Below, in pieces: positions 44,650-53,958 of a stretch of 64,000 bases of DNA. The DNA lies in contig NZ_FMVM01000020.1 in the NCBI RefSeq assembly GCF_900102085.1, positions 62,001 to 126,000 on the forward strand, written 5' to 3'. Under the pieces are notes generated by a model, which saw only the letters and a list, made by a program, of their open reading frames with translations, did not search any database and was not told where the DNA came from. The stretch's first letter is position 1, and every line of letters begins with the position of its first letter. The position numbers were made by a program, and so were the translations under genes. The stretch comes from Paenibacillus polysaccharolyticus. Its GTDB lineage: Bacteria; Bacillota; Bacilli; Paenibacillales; Paenibacillaceae.

Positions 44650-45501
44650 TCAAAATTCCTCATACTCGCTCGGGTCTTGATTCCATAACCTTCCATTCGG
44701 ACGATTAAACGTAGCGATGACCTGCATCTCCTCTTTGTTCAACTCAAAATCAAAAATATTAATGTTCTCCTGCTGATGCTGCAAGGAGCCTGCCTTAGGA
44801 ATCGGAATAGAGCCAAGCTGAATATGCCAGCGCAATATAATCTGTGTAGGCGTTTTGCCATGCGTTTCTGCAATGGGAACAATATTCTCGTCCTTCAAAA
44901 TGTCCTGTAAAGCATCGTTCCCACGTCCGATGGGACTCCAGGATTCGTTCACAATGCCATGCTTCGCATCCTGCTCCCGTTGCTTCGCTTGATCGAAGAA
45001 CGGATGTAGCTCGATCTGATTCAGACTTGGTGCGACGCCCGTCTCCTGAATCAGCCGTTCATTGTGTTCAGGCAGGAAGTTGCTGACACCGATGGAGCGG
45101 ATATATCCGCGTTTTCTCGCTTCGATTAAAGCTTGCCACGCCTCCACATACATGTCTTTCTTCGGATTAGGCCAGTGGATCAAGTATAGGTCATAATAAT
45201 CCAGATCGGCTCTGTACAGCGATTCCTGAATTGCGACCAACGCTTTGTCATAGGCATGATATCTGCCCGGCAGTTTGGAGGTAATGAGCAGTTCCTCTCT
45301 CGCAATGGAGCTTTGTTTGATTGCTCTACCAACGGTAGCTTCATTTTCATAGTTATAAGCCGTATCAATCAAGCGATACCCTGCATCCAACGCAGACGCA
45401 ATGGACTGAACCCCTGCTTCCCCTTTCAAACTGTACGTACCAAATCCAATTGCAGGCACTTTCAAGCCATCATTCAACGTGTATTCCGGGATATGATTCA
45501 T
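44650..45501 (-). CDS. Aldo/keto reductase
   Basis: A 283-residue NADPH-dependent aldo/keto reductase. The catalytic tetrad is visible: Asp and Tyr in LIDTAYNYENE, Lys in LLITSKLPG and His in DLYLIHWPNP. The cofactor region PKAGSLQHQQENINIF is present. AAAGGAG is 9 bases before the ATG. It stands alone; the substrate is unknown. Confidence 0.94.
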   Translation of the reverse strand: MNHIPEYTLNDGLKVPAIGFGTYSLKGEAGVQSIASALDAGYRLIDTAYNYENEATVGRAIKQSSIAREELLITSKLPGRYHAYDKALVAIQESLYRADLDYYDLYLIHWPNPKKDMYVEAWQALIEARKRGYIRSIGVSNFLPEHNERLIQETGVAPSLNQIELHPFFDQAKQREQDAKHGIVNESWSPIGRGNDALQDILKDENIVPIAETHGKTPTQIILRWHIQLGSIPIPKAGSLQHQQENINIFDFELNKEEMQVIATFNRPNGRLWNQDPSEYEEF

Positions 45502-45622
45502 TCGAGAACTCTCCTTTGTAAAAGGTGGTATGATCTTTCCTGAACAGCACTGGAAATATAAAGCATTCTCTCGTTATTCTACCCCTTCACGCCGGCTTGA
45601 ATCAATTCAGGCAACTCCCGTT

Positions 45623-46612
45623 CTATTTGCCATCTCCTATAATTAGATCTGTAATGATGTCCAGTTGTTTCTCTACCGCAATAGGGTCACTCGGAAGGAA
45701 CTGGTCAAAATCAATAGAGTACACATGGCCTGATTTCCCCGCTGGTGAGGCATCGACCAGTTTCTGTACATCCTTGAGCTTGTCCTCCGCCCCCTTATTC
45801 ACAGCCAGGAACAGACGGTCACCGATAAACTCGGGAATCACCTCGCTAGATACCTCCCACGTTTCGCCATGAATGACATCGGACTCTACCTTGGCTGCCG
45901 GCTTCAATCCAAGATACTTATAAATAATATTGCCACCCATATTGGTATCTCCGTATACAAAAAGGGCATCTGGACGTACGTTTAGTATAGAGAACGTTTC
46001 ATCCGCACGAACATAAGGGCTGATTTTTGCTTTGTATTCTGCGATTTTGGCTGTAAACTTCTCATTCCACTGCTTTGCTTCTTCCTGTTTACCGAGAATA
46101 TCCCCAAACATCTCTATGTCTTTGATGGGTTCATTATTCTGCTCGATCACAATGGTCGGGGCAATCTTGCTCAGTGCATCATACCCACCCTCCACAATCT
46201 CGGCTAATGCAGGTGTTGTTACAATCAAGTCTGGTTGCAGGGACAGAATCTTCTCCGCATCTGGCGGTATGCCGATATCGGTAATGCCTGTTTTGTCGCT
46301 AATATGCGGGTTGTCCAGAACATATGTCGTTGTGCCCACCGGTTTCACGCCAAGTGCGATCAGCTCGCCAAGATGAAAGAAACTGACAACACGCTGTGGA
46401 TGCACAGGGATGGCTGTTTCGCCTTTTAAGTGTTTATAAACTCTCGTTTCCGCAGCAGCACTGTTTGATTTGGTCGCCGTTGCTGTTTGGCTTGCAGGCT
46501 CTTGAGCTGCCGCGGCCCCTCCTGTGGAATTGCTTGCCTGACATGCACTAAGAATCAACGATGTACATAATACCATCATGGCTCCAAAAGCAGGCCTTGA
46601 AAATCGAAACAT
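45623..46612 (-). CDS. Likely separate product: siderophore-binding lipoprotein
   Basis: A 329-residue lipoprotein read from the internal ATG (MFRFSRPAFGAMMVL). GAGGAAGGGG lies 8 bases before it. The signal helix and lipobox LSAC at about residue 23 would give a normal exported siderophore-binding lipoprotein. This start explains the otherwise odd signal peptide in the middle of the long frame. It is nested in the 650-residue frame, so both may be made. Confidence 0.6.
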   Translation of the reverse strand: MFRFSRPAFGAMMVLCTSLILSACQASNSTGGAAAAQEPASQTATATKSNSAAAETRVYKHLKGETAIPVHPQRVVSFFHLGELIALGVKPVGTTTYVLDNPHISDKTGITDIGIPPDAEKILSLQPDLIVTTPALAEIVEGGYDALSKIAPTIVIEQNNEPIKDIEMFGDILGKQEEAKQWNEKFTAKIAEYKAKISPYVRADETFSILNVRPDALFVYGDTNMGGNIIYKYLGLKPAAKVESDVIHGETWEVSSEVIPEFIGDRLFLAVNKGAEDKLKDVQKLVDASPAGKSGHVYSIDFDQFLPSDPIAVEKQLDIITDLIIGDGK

Positions 46613-47575
46613 GGATGTATCCCCTTCCTCACTCAATTGATAATAAGACTCATTCTCATTATGGGAATCAAAAGGAGGGGAGACAATGGACGATTCCAAC
46701 CCATGTAATGGATTATTCTGAACCTGAGCTGCTTGTTGATATTCTGCGCGGAACTGAAGTGGGGAACGACCAGTGTGTTTTTTAAACAATCGACTGAAAT
46801 AATATACATCTGCATAACCCACCTTGCTGGCAACGTCCTGGATTCGTGCATCCGACTTCAGAAGCAGCTGTTTGGCACGGTGAATACGCTCATGAATCAG
46901 ATATTCGATTGGCCCTAGTCCAATCTGATTGCGGAATAAACGCGATAAATAACTCGTGCTGCAATCATATCTGCCCGCCAGTTTCTCCGCTGTAATGGAC
47001 TCCATATAGTTCGCTTTAATATATTTGATAGCGTCGGTCACGATGTTGATTTTAGTATGCTCTGGTTGCGCCAATGTCTGCAGTTTTTGGCTCAAAACCC
47101 CGTACACCATCGATAAAAAGATGGATTGGGCTTGCAGCCGTTCTAACGACTCACTGCTTTTCAACAGAGCTCCCATCGCTTCACATTTTTCCTGAATTGG
47201 CAGCATTGCGTTTGGTGTAAACCCGTAAAACAGAGCTAGGTTCCCCTGATCCTCCGACGATGCAGCTGCTGCTGTATATAAAACCAAATAACCATCCCAT
47301 TCCTGATTGTCATTGGGTACTACAAAACTCATGTTGTTATCGGCTCCTCCGTGGAAAATGTACGGTGCGCGACATCGATATATTTTATCGGACATCCTGA
47401 TCTCGATCTCTCCACGCGTAAGAATAAAGAAAAAACCTGTGCTTGCCTCAAGCTTGAGCTCGGACAAATTAGGGGCTGGATTACCCTTCACATGATATGA
47501 CTGAATAGACTGTAAATGTGCAGTTGCTCGACTCCACTGCTCGATATAAGCATTCCAATCTATTATCCTCTCCAT
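45623..47575 (-). CDS. AraC regulator joined in frame to a siderophore-binding lipoprotein
   Basis: One open frame of about 650 residues. Residues 1-170 form a cupin-like sensing domain, and about 175-285 the AraC helix-turn-helix pair (ITAEKLAGRYDCSTSYLSRL; VASKVGYADVYYFSRLFKKH). A ~35-residue polar linker leads to a lipoprotein signal sequence (LCTSLILSACQAS) and a FecB/FhuD-type iron-siderophore-binding domain (VVSFFHLGELIALGVKPVG...). An internal ATG at 46612 has its own ribosome site and promoter, so two products are likely. Bacillus Btr is also an AraC protein with a siderophore-binding domain, but it lacks a lipobox. The ATG at 47575 has GGGGGG 6 bases upstream. No permease lies beside it. 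Confidence 0.85.
   Translation of the reverse strand: MERIIDWNAYIEQWSRATAHLQSIQSYHVKGNPAPNLSELKLEASTGFFFILTRGEIEIRMSDKIYRCRAPYIFHGGADNNMSFVVPNDNQEWDGYLVLYTAAAASSEDQGNLALFYGFTPNAMLPIQEKCEAMGALLKSSESLERLQAQSIFLSMVYGVLSQKLQTLAQPEHTKINIVTDAIKYIKANYMESITAEKLAGRYDCSTSYLSRLFRNQIGLGPIEYLIHERIHRAKQLLLKSDARIQDVASKVGYADVYYFSRLFKKHTGRSPLQFRAEYQQAAQVQNNPLHGLESSIVSPPFDSHNENESYYQLSEEGDTSMFRFSRPAFGAMMVLCTSLILSACQASNSTGGAAAAQEPASQTATATKSNSAAAETRVYKHLKGETAIPVHPQRVVSFFHLGELIALGVKPVGTTTYVLDNPHISDKTGITDIGIPPDAEKILSLQPDLIVTTPALAEIVEGGYDALSKIAPTIVIEQNNEPIKDIEMFGDILGKQEEAKQWNEKFTAKIAEYKAKISPYVRADETFSILNVRPDALFVYGDTNMGGNIIYKYLGLKPAAKVESDVIHGETWEVSSEVIPEFIGDRLFLAVNKGAEDKLKDVQKLVDASPAGKSGHVYSIDFDQFLPSDPIAVEKQLDIITDLIIGDGK
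46638..46686 (-). promoter_or_regulatory. Promoter with Fur-like box inside the AraC-lipoprotein linker
   Basis: On the minus strand TTGTCT (46686-46681) is exactly 17 bases from CATAAT (46663-46658). The -10 runs into TGAGAAT...ATTATCA (46658-46638 region), made of Fur-type heptamers, though spaced 7 rather than 1 base apart. The transcript would start about 40 bases before the internal ATG. Confidence 0.5.
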
Positions 47576-47581
47576 CAACAT

Positions 47582-47917
47582 CCCCCCCTATCTGTACGTG
47601 TACTGTATCTCGAATTCTATGAAGTCAGTTATTCTTTACCTGTATATTGAAGCAATAGCGATTTTCAGGAGAAACGTTACCATTCCTCATCATCTTCCCA
47701 TACTCGCCTCATTCTATGTGCTTAAAATATGCCCTATTATATCACAGACAAAAAGCCATCAACCGGAGAGGTTAATGGCTATTCTAAATATCTTCTGAAC
47801 TACGTAGTGTAACTATACTAGCGCTACTCACTGGAGCTATTTGTATAGCTACATCATGAAACTATGCAAGAATTGGAGAGTCACTCCCAAAAAGTGCTTG
47901 ATGGATAGGATACCCCA
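47582..47917. other. Intergenic stretch without a recognised gene
   Basis: It should hold the promoter of the AraC-lipoprotein gene on the minus strand and the end of the MscS transcript. A small perfect hairpin (AGCTAT-TTGT-ATAGCT, about 47834-47849) is the only structure I can point to. No supported coding frame is seen. Confidence 0.4.
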
Positions 47918-49171
47918 TTAATATTCTCGCACGTATTCTTTATTTTCCTTGAGCTGTACAATGTCATGCCCTGTTGGATTCTGGAAGGCACGCAGCCCGA
48001 ACGTTGATGCAACTGCAAAGATATGGTCAAAGATATCTGCCTGCACATTCTCATACACAGCCCAGTTGGTGTCATTGCTGAACGCATAAATTTCGAGAGG
48101 TAATCCGCGATCCTCCGGAGCAAGCTGTCTCACAATCATCGTCATATCCTTATTAATCTTCGGATGATGTCGCAAATATTGATGAATATACTCACGGAAT
48201 ACACCGATGTTAGTGAGTTGTCTGCCATTTACGTTGCTTTCCCGATTTACCTGATGCTCTACGTTGTACGCTTCGATTTCTTTTAATTTCGACGTGACAT
48301 AATCGGTGAGATAGTGGATTTTTTCGAATTCAGCCACCATCTCTTCGTCACAAAAACGGATACTGCTAATATCGATAAAAATGCTCCGCTTAATCCGTCT
48401 GCCGCCGGAAACCTGCATGCCTCTCCAGTTTCGGAATGAGTCAGAGATCAGCGCATAACTCGGAATCATGGTAATCGTCTTATCAAAGTTCATGACTTTC
48501 ACCGTATTCAATGTAATGTCGATCACGTCGCCATCCGCATTATATTTCGGCATCTCAATCCAGTCGCCTACTCGCACCATATCATTGGATGACAGTTGCA
48601 CACCCGCGACCAGACCCAGAATGGAATCTTTGAAGATGAGCATCAATACTGCTGATAAAGCCCCCAGTCCACTGAGGATGATTAACGGATTCTGTCCGAC
48701 CAGACTGGAGATCACAATGATACCGCCAATGATAAACAGTACTATTTTAGCCACCTGAATATAACTCTTGATCGGGCGGATTTTAGACACTTCATAGGTA
48801 CGATAGATATCATCGAACACGTTCAGCAATGCATTCAGCACCGTAATCATGATAACAATCATGTAGGTCATGGCCGCTTTTTCAATCAAAGCCTGATAAC
48901 CCGGGAAAATGTAAGCCGTATAATAGATGATAATAGCCGGTACAAGGTGTGATAATCGCTGGAACAGCTTTTTCTGGACAACGATATGCCCCCATTTGAA
49001 CCGGTTATGGCTCACAATCCGATGCACGGCCTTAAGTACAAGTCGTTTGGCAATATAATTGGCAATCATCGAGATCAGTGCAATAAAGATAATCATAATT
49101 ACACTGGAAAAGTATCCAAGGGAAGGCTCAGTCATGCCGAGTTCCGTTAACTGTTTTTTGATAAAATCCAT
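47918..49171 (-). CDS. MscS-family mechanosensitive channel (YbdG/MscM-like)
   Basis: A 417-residue small-conductance mechanosensitive channel. Five hydrophobic helices come first, the pore-lining helix (ILSGLGALSAVLMLIFKDSILGLVAG) lies near residues 165-190, and the beta domain follows with VRVGDWIEMPKYNADGDVIDI. An extended C-terminal cytoplasmic part with an insertion near SKLKEIEAYNVEHQ matches the YbdG/MscM group. AGGAGG is 5 bases before the ATG. It releases solutes on osmotic downshift. It stands alone. Confidence 0.93.
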   Translation of the reverse strand: MDFIKKQLTELGMTEPSLGYFSSVIMIIFIALISMIANYIAKRLVLKAVHRIVSHNRFKWGHIVVQKKLFQRLSHLVPAIIIYYTAYIFPGYQALIEKAAMTYMIVIMITVLNALLNVFDDIYRTYEVSKIRPIKSYIQVAKIVLFIIGGIIVISSLVGQNPLIILSGLGALSAVLMLIFKDSILGLVAGVQLSSNDMVRVGDWIEMPKYNADGDVIDITLNTVKVMNFDKTITMIPSYALISDSFRNWRGMQVSGGRRIKRSIFIDISSIRFCDEEMVAEFEKIHYLTDYVTSKLKEIEAYNVEHQVNRESNVNGRQLTNIGVFREYIHQYLRHHPKINKDMTMIVRQLAPEDRGLPLEIYAFSNDTNWAVYENVQADIFDHIFAVASTFGLRAFQNPTGHDIVQLKENKEYVREY

Positions 49172-49286
49172 AACTTCCTCCTGACGCAGTCTAGTTTAGC
49201 CTACTATTATAGAGTAGATTAGAGGTTGAGGCAAAAGGACAGAAAATGGTTTATCCAGCTCATATTCAGATAAAGTAGAAAAAACT

Positions 49287-52103
49287 TTAGTTTGAATCCA
49301 TAAGATCATTCAAAGAGGTGATGATCTTCTCTTCTTCTCCACTTTCATTTGTCTTAAATCTTTTCAGAGTATACCCAAATTTTTTGAATATAGATTCTTT
49401 CAACTTATCCCTTTTTATCTGCTCCGGATTATTCTCATGGAATTCAAATCCATCAACCTCTATTGCCATTGCAAATGATTGATCAAGGTTATAATGAATT
49501 ACGAAATCAACAGAAGAACGATTCTTAACAAACTTTCGTTCCTCTTCGCTTAATCTATCAAGATCAGTGAAAAGGTTCATTAAGTATACCTGACTTGATA
49601 AAGAGAATCCTTTAAAATCAGGCCTCTCCAGTATTTGAGACAGTCGCGCCTCCATTAAATTTTCGCTTTTATGTCTTGAATTGTTATACCAGCGAGCACG
49701 ATCTCGAAAATCTCTTAGCTTATCTGAATATTCCCTATATAATAGATCAAAAATGGATACTATTTCACTATCCACAACATTGTCATCCAGCGTACTATAT
49801 TCCATATAACGCATAAGATCTCCCACTTCATTACCGTATTTACGAAATGCTGAGTGATCAGTCACAAGAATAAATTGATGTTGGGCACGTGATACAGCAA
49901 CATTAATCAAACTAGGATTATTAACAAAATTCATCCCCATATTACCCAACTTTGTCTGGTCAAGAACGGTTGACATAATCATGATCTTCTTTTCTCTACC
50001 TTGGTATTTGTGAATGGTGTCACTCTCAATATCCACTGTAAAATGCTCCAATGCCTTTTCCAATTGCTTGCGATAAGGTGTGGCGAAGCCAATATCCGGG
50101 TAAACACTATCAATTTCTGACATACCCTGAAGAACTTCCTGCTCAATAACTTCAAGTTCTCTTGAATTAAACTTCCCCTTCTTTCCGTGCGTCAACTCTC
50201 TCATATGATTTCCCAATACTGTCCTATAAATCAGCAGCGGAGAATCAGACATTTGGGTATCTGTATACGTAATCAAATCCCCATCGTAATATTTCCTGTT
50301 ACAAAATTCGATAATTGCGGGATGACAACGATAATGTTCTCTGAGCATAACGCTCGGAATCTCATCTCCATATAAGGCCAGCAGGGATGATAATACATTA
50401 TGATCAAAATAATCATATGCTTTATCCATGTTAAGATATGGATCTTTTTTGAGCTTCTCTTTAATTTTAAAATCAACGATATGTGGCAACTGCTTTGTAT
50501 CTCCTACAATGATGGCATGTTTACAACAGGACAAAGCAAGGGCTCCGGATAGTAAATCCACTTGGGAAGACTCATCTATAATACAATAATCAAACATATA
50601 GTTAGGTGGTACACAGTTTCTCAATGAATGTGTCGTACTGAGTACAACCGGGTAACACTCAATAAACTCTCTAAAAATGTCTAATCGAGTATACGATTTT
50701 TCGTCACACTGGATGACAGCTCTATGATGATATTTCTTATGTAATTTAAGTCTAAAGAGAGTCTCTGAGCAATGCTGATGTTCATCCAGCAGGTTCTGAT
50801 AATGGTGCGATTCCAGTTCTTCCTCGATCTTCTGAATTTGGCTTGAAAGCTCTGCTATCCTCAGAACATAAAATTGCCTTTGATAATTTAATATGACCTC
50901 AATACCTTGTTTTCTCAACCTTTTAAAATCTGTAAAACCGTGCTTGAAAAATAACTTAAATGGATAAAACAACTTGTAGCTTTTCTTAATCTCTGCGGCC
51001 AAAAAACTGTCCTTCATAAACTCCAAAATTTTATTAGGTGTTTGTTTGTAGAATGACAGCTTCTCCATAAGAGAGACATCTTGTCGAGCAAAATAATTTT
51101 CAAAATGCTCCTGTTCAAGTAGATACGCTGAAAGCTTCTGCTTGCACTGTGCTTTTTCTCTATCACGTTCCATCAAACGCTGTATCTGATCATCAAGCTC
51201 TTTAATCCTATCCATACAAGCGACCTCCGAGATATCCGTCTCCCAATCGCTCATGTCCAACTTCGGCAAATTCGCAAAAAATTTCCTTTTATTCTCTTGA
51301 TTCCCCAGACTAGCTACAAAAAATTGATATCCTTTACGTTCCAGCTTCTCCTGCACGTTTAGAACCGCTGCATTATTACCGGATACCACTGCCACTTTTT
51401 TGTCTTGCATTATTGCCAAATTAGCGATGATATTTAAGATCGTTTGTGTTTTTCCTGTACCCGGTGGACCCTCAATAATGCTAATGTTGCTTGTTAAAGC
51501 ATGATCAAGAGCCGTCTTCTGACTTAGATTAAAATTGAATGGAAAAATAGGATTATTCGTAAATCTGCTCTCCTGCTTAATCGGATTTTTTTGAATAATC
51601 TGTCCTAAAACACTATTCGGATCAACATAATTCATTTTGGCGAATTCTTTGGACAGGAATGACTCTTTATCCTTGTGATTCTCATTTTCTTGCTCCTCTT
51701 CTTCATCCTCGCTTTTATTTTTTACGTATTTCGATATTTCACGCCAGTATTCTAAAACAGCTTTGGCTTCCGGCCGACCTGAAACACTCTGCTCCAGCCG
51801 AATTCGATCTTTGTCATAGGTACGCATACTTCCATTTTCAAATACCACTCGAATTTTAATACCAAAATCCAAGACTTGTTTAACATTATTGAACGGAATA
51901 CTGTCGTGATAGATTATAGAATCGTTCTCCACCTGCACTACATCTGGCTCTTGTAAAATGAGTACGTCTTGAATTTTATATGTATAAATTTTATCTGAAG
52001 TTTTAAACGTTATTCTTACTACAGAAGGACCTACCTCAAAATCTGCAACCTGCTCTGTCTCTTCTTTACCTTTAATGATAATCATGATTTTTTCCTGATT
52101 CAT
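49287..52103 (-). CDS. SF1 (UPF1-like) helicase fused to a PD-(D/E)XK nuclease
   Basis: A 938-residue protein. Residues 1-100 form a beta-rich domain of unknown type. The helicase part starts with SQKTALDHAL (Q-motif-like) and GPPGTGKTQTI (Walker A, about residue 210), is split by a coiled-coil insert, and continues with CIIDESSQVD (motif II), GDTKQLPHIV (motif III), REHYRCHP (IV) and NVAVSRAQHQFIL (VI). The last ~150 residues carry SVDFVIHY...AIEVDGFEFHEN with Asp/Glu and Lys positions of a Vsr/DUF559-like nuclease. It is clearly AT-richer than its neighbours and stands alone, as defence genes often do. Function against phage is inference. A short ribosome site (TGAGG) precedes the ATG. Confidence 0.85.
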   Translation of the reverse strand: MNQEKIMIIIKGKEETEQVADFEVGPSVVRITFKTSDKIYTYKIQDVLILQEPDVVQVENDSIIYHDSIPFNNVKQVLDFGIKIRVVFENGSMRTYDKDRIRLEQSVSGRPEAKAVLEYWREISKYVKNKSEDEEEEQENENHKDKESFLSKEFAKMNYVDPNSVLGQIIQKNPIKQESRFTNNPIFPFNFNLSQKTALDHALTSNISIIEGPPGTGKTQTILNIIANLAIMQDKKVAVVSGNNAAVLNVQEKLERKGYQFFVASLGNQENKRKFFANLPKLDMSDWETDISEVACMDRIKELDDQIQRLMERDREKAQCKQKLSAYLLEQEHFENYFARQDVSLMEKLSFYKQTPNKILEFMKDSFLAAEIKKSYKLFYPFKLFFKHGFTDFKRLRKQGIEVILNYQRQFYVLRIAELSSQIQKIEEELESHHYQNLLDEHQHCSETLFRLKLHKKYHHRAVIQCDEKSYTRLDIFREFIECYPVVLSTTHSLRNCVPPNYMFDYCIIDESSQVDLLSGALALSCCKHAIIVGDTKQLPHIVDFKIKEKLKKDPYLNMDKAYDYFDHNVLSSLLALYGDEIPSVMLREHYRCHPAIIEFCNRKYYDGDLITYTDTQMSDSPLLIYRTVLGNHMRELTHGKKGKFNSRELEVIEQEVLQGMSEIDSVYPDIGFATPYRKQLEKALEHFTVDIESDTIHKYQGREKKIMIMSTVLDQTKLGNMGMNFVNNPSLINVAVSRAQHQFILVTDHSAFRKYGNEVGDLMRYMEYSTLDDNVVDSEIVSIFDLLYREYSDKLRDFRDRARWYNNSRHKSENLMEARLSQILERPDFKGFSLSSQVYLMNLFTDLDRLSEEERKFVKNRSSVDFVIHYNLDQSFAMAIEVDGFEFHENNPEQIKRDKLKESIFKKFGYTLKRFKTNESGEEEKIITSLNDLMDSN

Positions 52104-52197
52104 AATATCCTCACTACATTCTATGTTGTTCTAAAGTTATATCTAAAATTTCTACAAATCAACCTTATATTCCTTTTTCAAAATACTCTCTAACAAA

Positions 52198-52228
52198 AAG
52201 ACCCATCAATCTATAAAATGATGGGTCT
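52198..52228. terminator. Terminator after the deacetylase gene
   Basis: AAGACCCATCA pairs with TGATGGGTCT, ten-base loop. It lies 40 bases past the stop of the minus-strand deacetylase, before the helicase gene. Confidence 0.7.
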
Positions 52229-52271
52229 GCTCTATTTTATGACAATTTGTTTTACAGCTTACAGCAGCATG

Positions 52272-52889
52272 TCACTCGGCCATTCTTAACAATTCACTCA
52301 CCGTGACCATGCGATATCCCTCCGCCGTCAGTTCTTCCACCAGCAAACGCACCGCCTCTACGGTCTGGGAACGTTCCCCGTATCCGTCATGGAAGATCAA
52401 TACACTGCCGGGTTTTACCACGGAACGAGTATGGTCCAAAATGTGTTCAACCCCGGGATTGTCCCAATCCTGTGCACCACCGTTCACCGCACCAATCGTC
52501 CGGTAGCCACGCTCAGCAGCCAGAGCCAGAATATCCTCATTCACGCCAAAATAAGGCGGACGGAAGCTGCGGGCAGCATTGCCCGTGACTTCTTGAACAA
52601 GGCGTTCTGCTTGCCGCAATTCTTCCCCGGCCTCATCCAGCTTAAGCTCGGTCAGGTTCGGATGAGTGTATGTATGATTGGCAATCTCATGGCCTTCACG
52701 ATGCACCTGTGCCGCAATGTCCGGGTATGCCTCCATCTCCTTGCCGATCATGAAAAACGTTGCATGCCCGCCTGCACAGCGGAAAATGTCCAGCACTTGA
52801 TGGGTATACACCGGATGCGGGCCATCATCAAACGTAAAAGCTACAACCTTTTCCTGTACAGATACCTGCTCAACTAACTGCGCCATCAT
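52272..52889 (-). CDS. Polysaccharide deacetylase (NodB domain)
   Basis: A 205-residue carbohydrate esterase 4 protein. The catalytic motifs are complete: TFDDGPH, the metal pair HEIANHTYTH, RPPYFGVN, and VLIFHDGYG near the C-terminus. There is no signal peptide, so it may be cytoplasmic or simply a short form. AGGGG lies 11 bases before the ATG. It removes acetyl groups from chitin-, xylan- or peptidoglycan-type sugars; which is not clear. It lies downstream of the second sugar importer. Confidence 0.92.
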   Translation of the reverse strand: MMAQLVEQVSVQEKVVAFTFDDGPHPVYTHQVLDIFRCAGGHATFFMIGKEMEAYPDIAAQVHREGHEIANHTYTHPNLTELKLDEAGEELRQAERLVQEVTGNAARSFRPPYFGVNEDILALAAERGYRTIGAVNGGAQDWDNPGVEHILDHTRSVVKPGSVLIFHDGYGERSQTVEAVRLLVEELTAEGYRMVTVSELLRMAE

Positions 52890-52964
52890 GTAACCACATT
52901 CCCCTCTCTGACTGCTCAGTTCAACTCCCCCTTATTATTCCACGGCTGGAAGCTGGGGTCTAGT

Positions 52965-53050
52965 CCATATAAGTTGAACTTGATATGTTTACACAAGCAC
53001 TCCAATGACAGAACAACCCTCCAATCGCTGTTATCCCCAGATTTTTTGAC
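52965..53050. repeat. Left half of the dispersed palindromic repeat
   Basis: CCATATAAGTTGAAC, GTTTACAC, ACTCCAATGACAG and CGCTGTTATCCCCAG follow in the same order as in the full copy at 54899. The copy stops at the central palindrome, 12 bases before the permease stop codon. Confidence 0.75.
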
Positions 53051-53061
53051 ACTAGCAAAAG

Positions 53062-53943
53062 CTAACCTTTAATCGCACCAGCAATCATACTCTTCTGCAC
53101 CTGTTTGTTCAGGAGCAGATAGATCACAACCGTCGGTACGGTCGTAATCATTAGACCCGCGCCAATGATGCCCCACTGCGTAATGTACGTTCCAACCATG
53201 GACATCATGCCCACCGTCAGCGTTTGATACGCCGTATTGTTAATAAACGTGACCGCAAACATCAGCTCATTCCAGCACGATAAAAATGTAAATATCGCTA
53301 CCGTGGAGATCGCCGGAGTTACGAGAGGCAAAATAATGGAGAAAAACGTGCGGTAAATCCCGCATCCGTCGATAACGGCAGACTCCTCCATCTCTCTCGG
53401 GATGCCTTTGAAAAAGCTGCCCAGGATGAAGACCGCCATCGGAATGCCGAAGGCTACATAAGGAATGATCAAGGCCCAGTAACTGTTGAGCAGACTCAGG
53501 TTTTTCAAAATAATAAATAACGGCAGGAGCGCCGCATGAATCGGCACCATCATCCCGAGCAGAATCAACGTCATCGTCAGCCCACTGAGCTTCCAGTTCA
53601 TTCTTGTAATCGCGTATCCCGTCATCGAGGACAGAATCAGCACCAGAATAATGGAGACCGCCGTGACCAGCACGCTATTCATAAAATAGTTCAGGACATG
53701 CCCATCAGACAGCGCCTTGGTATAGTTACTCCACAGAAAGGCTTTGGGTAGCCCTGCCACGTCACCGCTGAAAATTTCACTGTTATCCTTCAGGGAAAAC
53801 AGGGCCAGCCAGATCAGTGGATAGATCTGAATGACGGCGATCAGGATCAGAAACGCCTGCATTAACACTTTGCCGATAGCTCCGGTGAGGGAGCGCCGAG
53901 GCTGGGACTTTTTTTGCAACATGATATTGTTAACCGTACTCAT
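53062..53943 (-). CDS. Carbohydrate ABC transporter permease (MalG type)
   Basis: A 293-residue permease with six helices and an EAA loop (EMEESAVIDGCGIYRTFFSI) near residue 190. The C-terminal MIAGAIKG is typical of MalG-like proteins. It starts 15 bases after the MalF-type permease. It belongs to the importer 53062-56502 controlled by the YesN/YesM pair upstream. Confidence 0.94.
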   Translation of the reverse strand: MSTVNNIMLQKKSQPRRSLTGAIGKVLMQAFLILIAVIQIYPLIWLALFSLKDNSEIFSGDVAGLPKAFLWSNYTKALSDGHVLNYFMNSVLVTAVSIILVLILSSMTGYAITRMNWKLSGLTMTLILLGMMVPIHAALLPLFIILKNLSLLNSYWALIIPYVAFGIPMAVFILGSFFKGIPREMEESAVIDGCGIYRTFFSIILPLVTPAISTVAIFTFLSCWNELMFAVTFINNTAYQTLTVGMMSMVGTYITQWGIIGAGLMITTVPTVVIYLLLNKQVQKSMIAGAIKG

Positions 53944-53958
53944 ACGTCTTCCCTCCCT

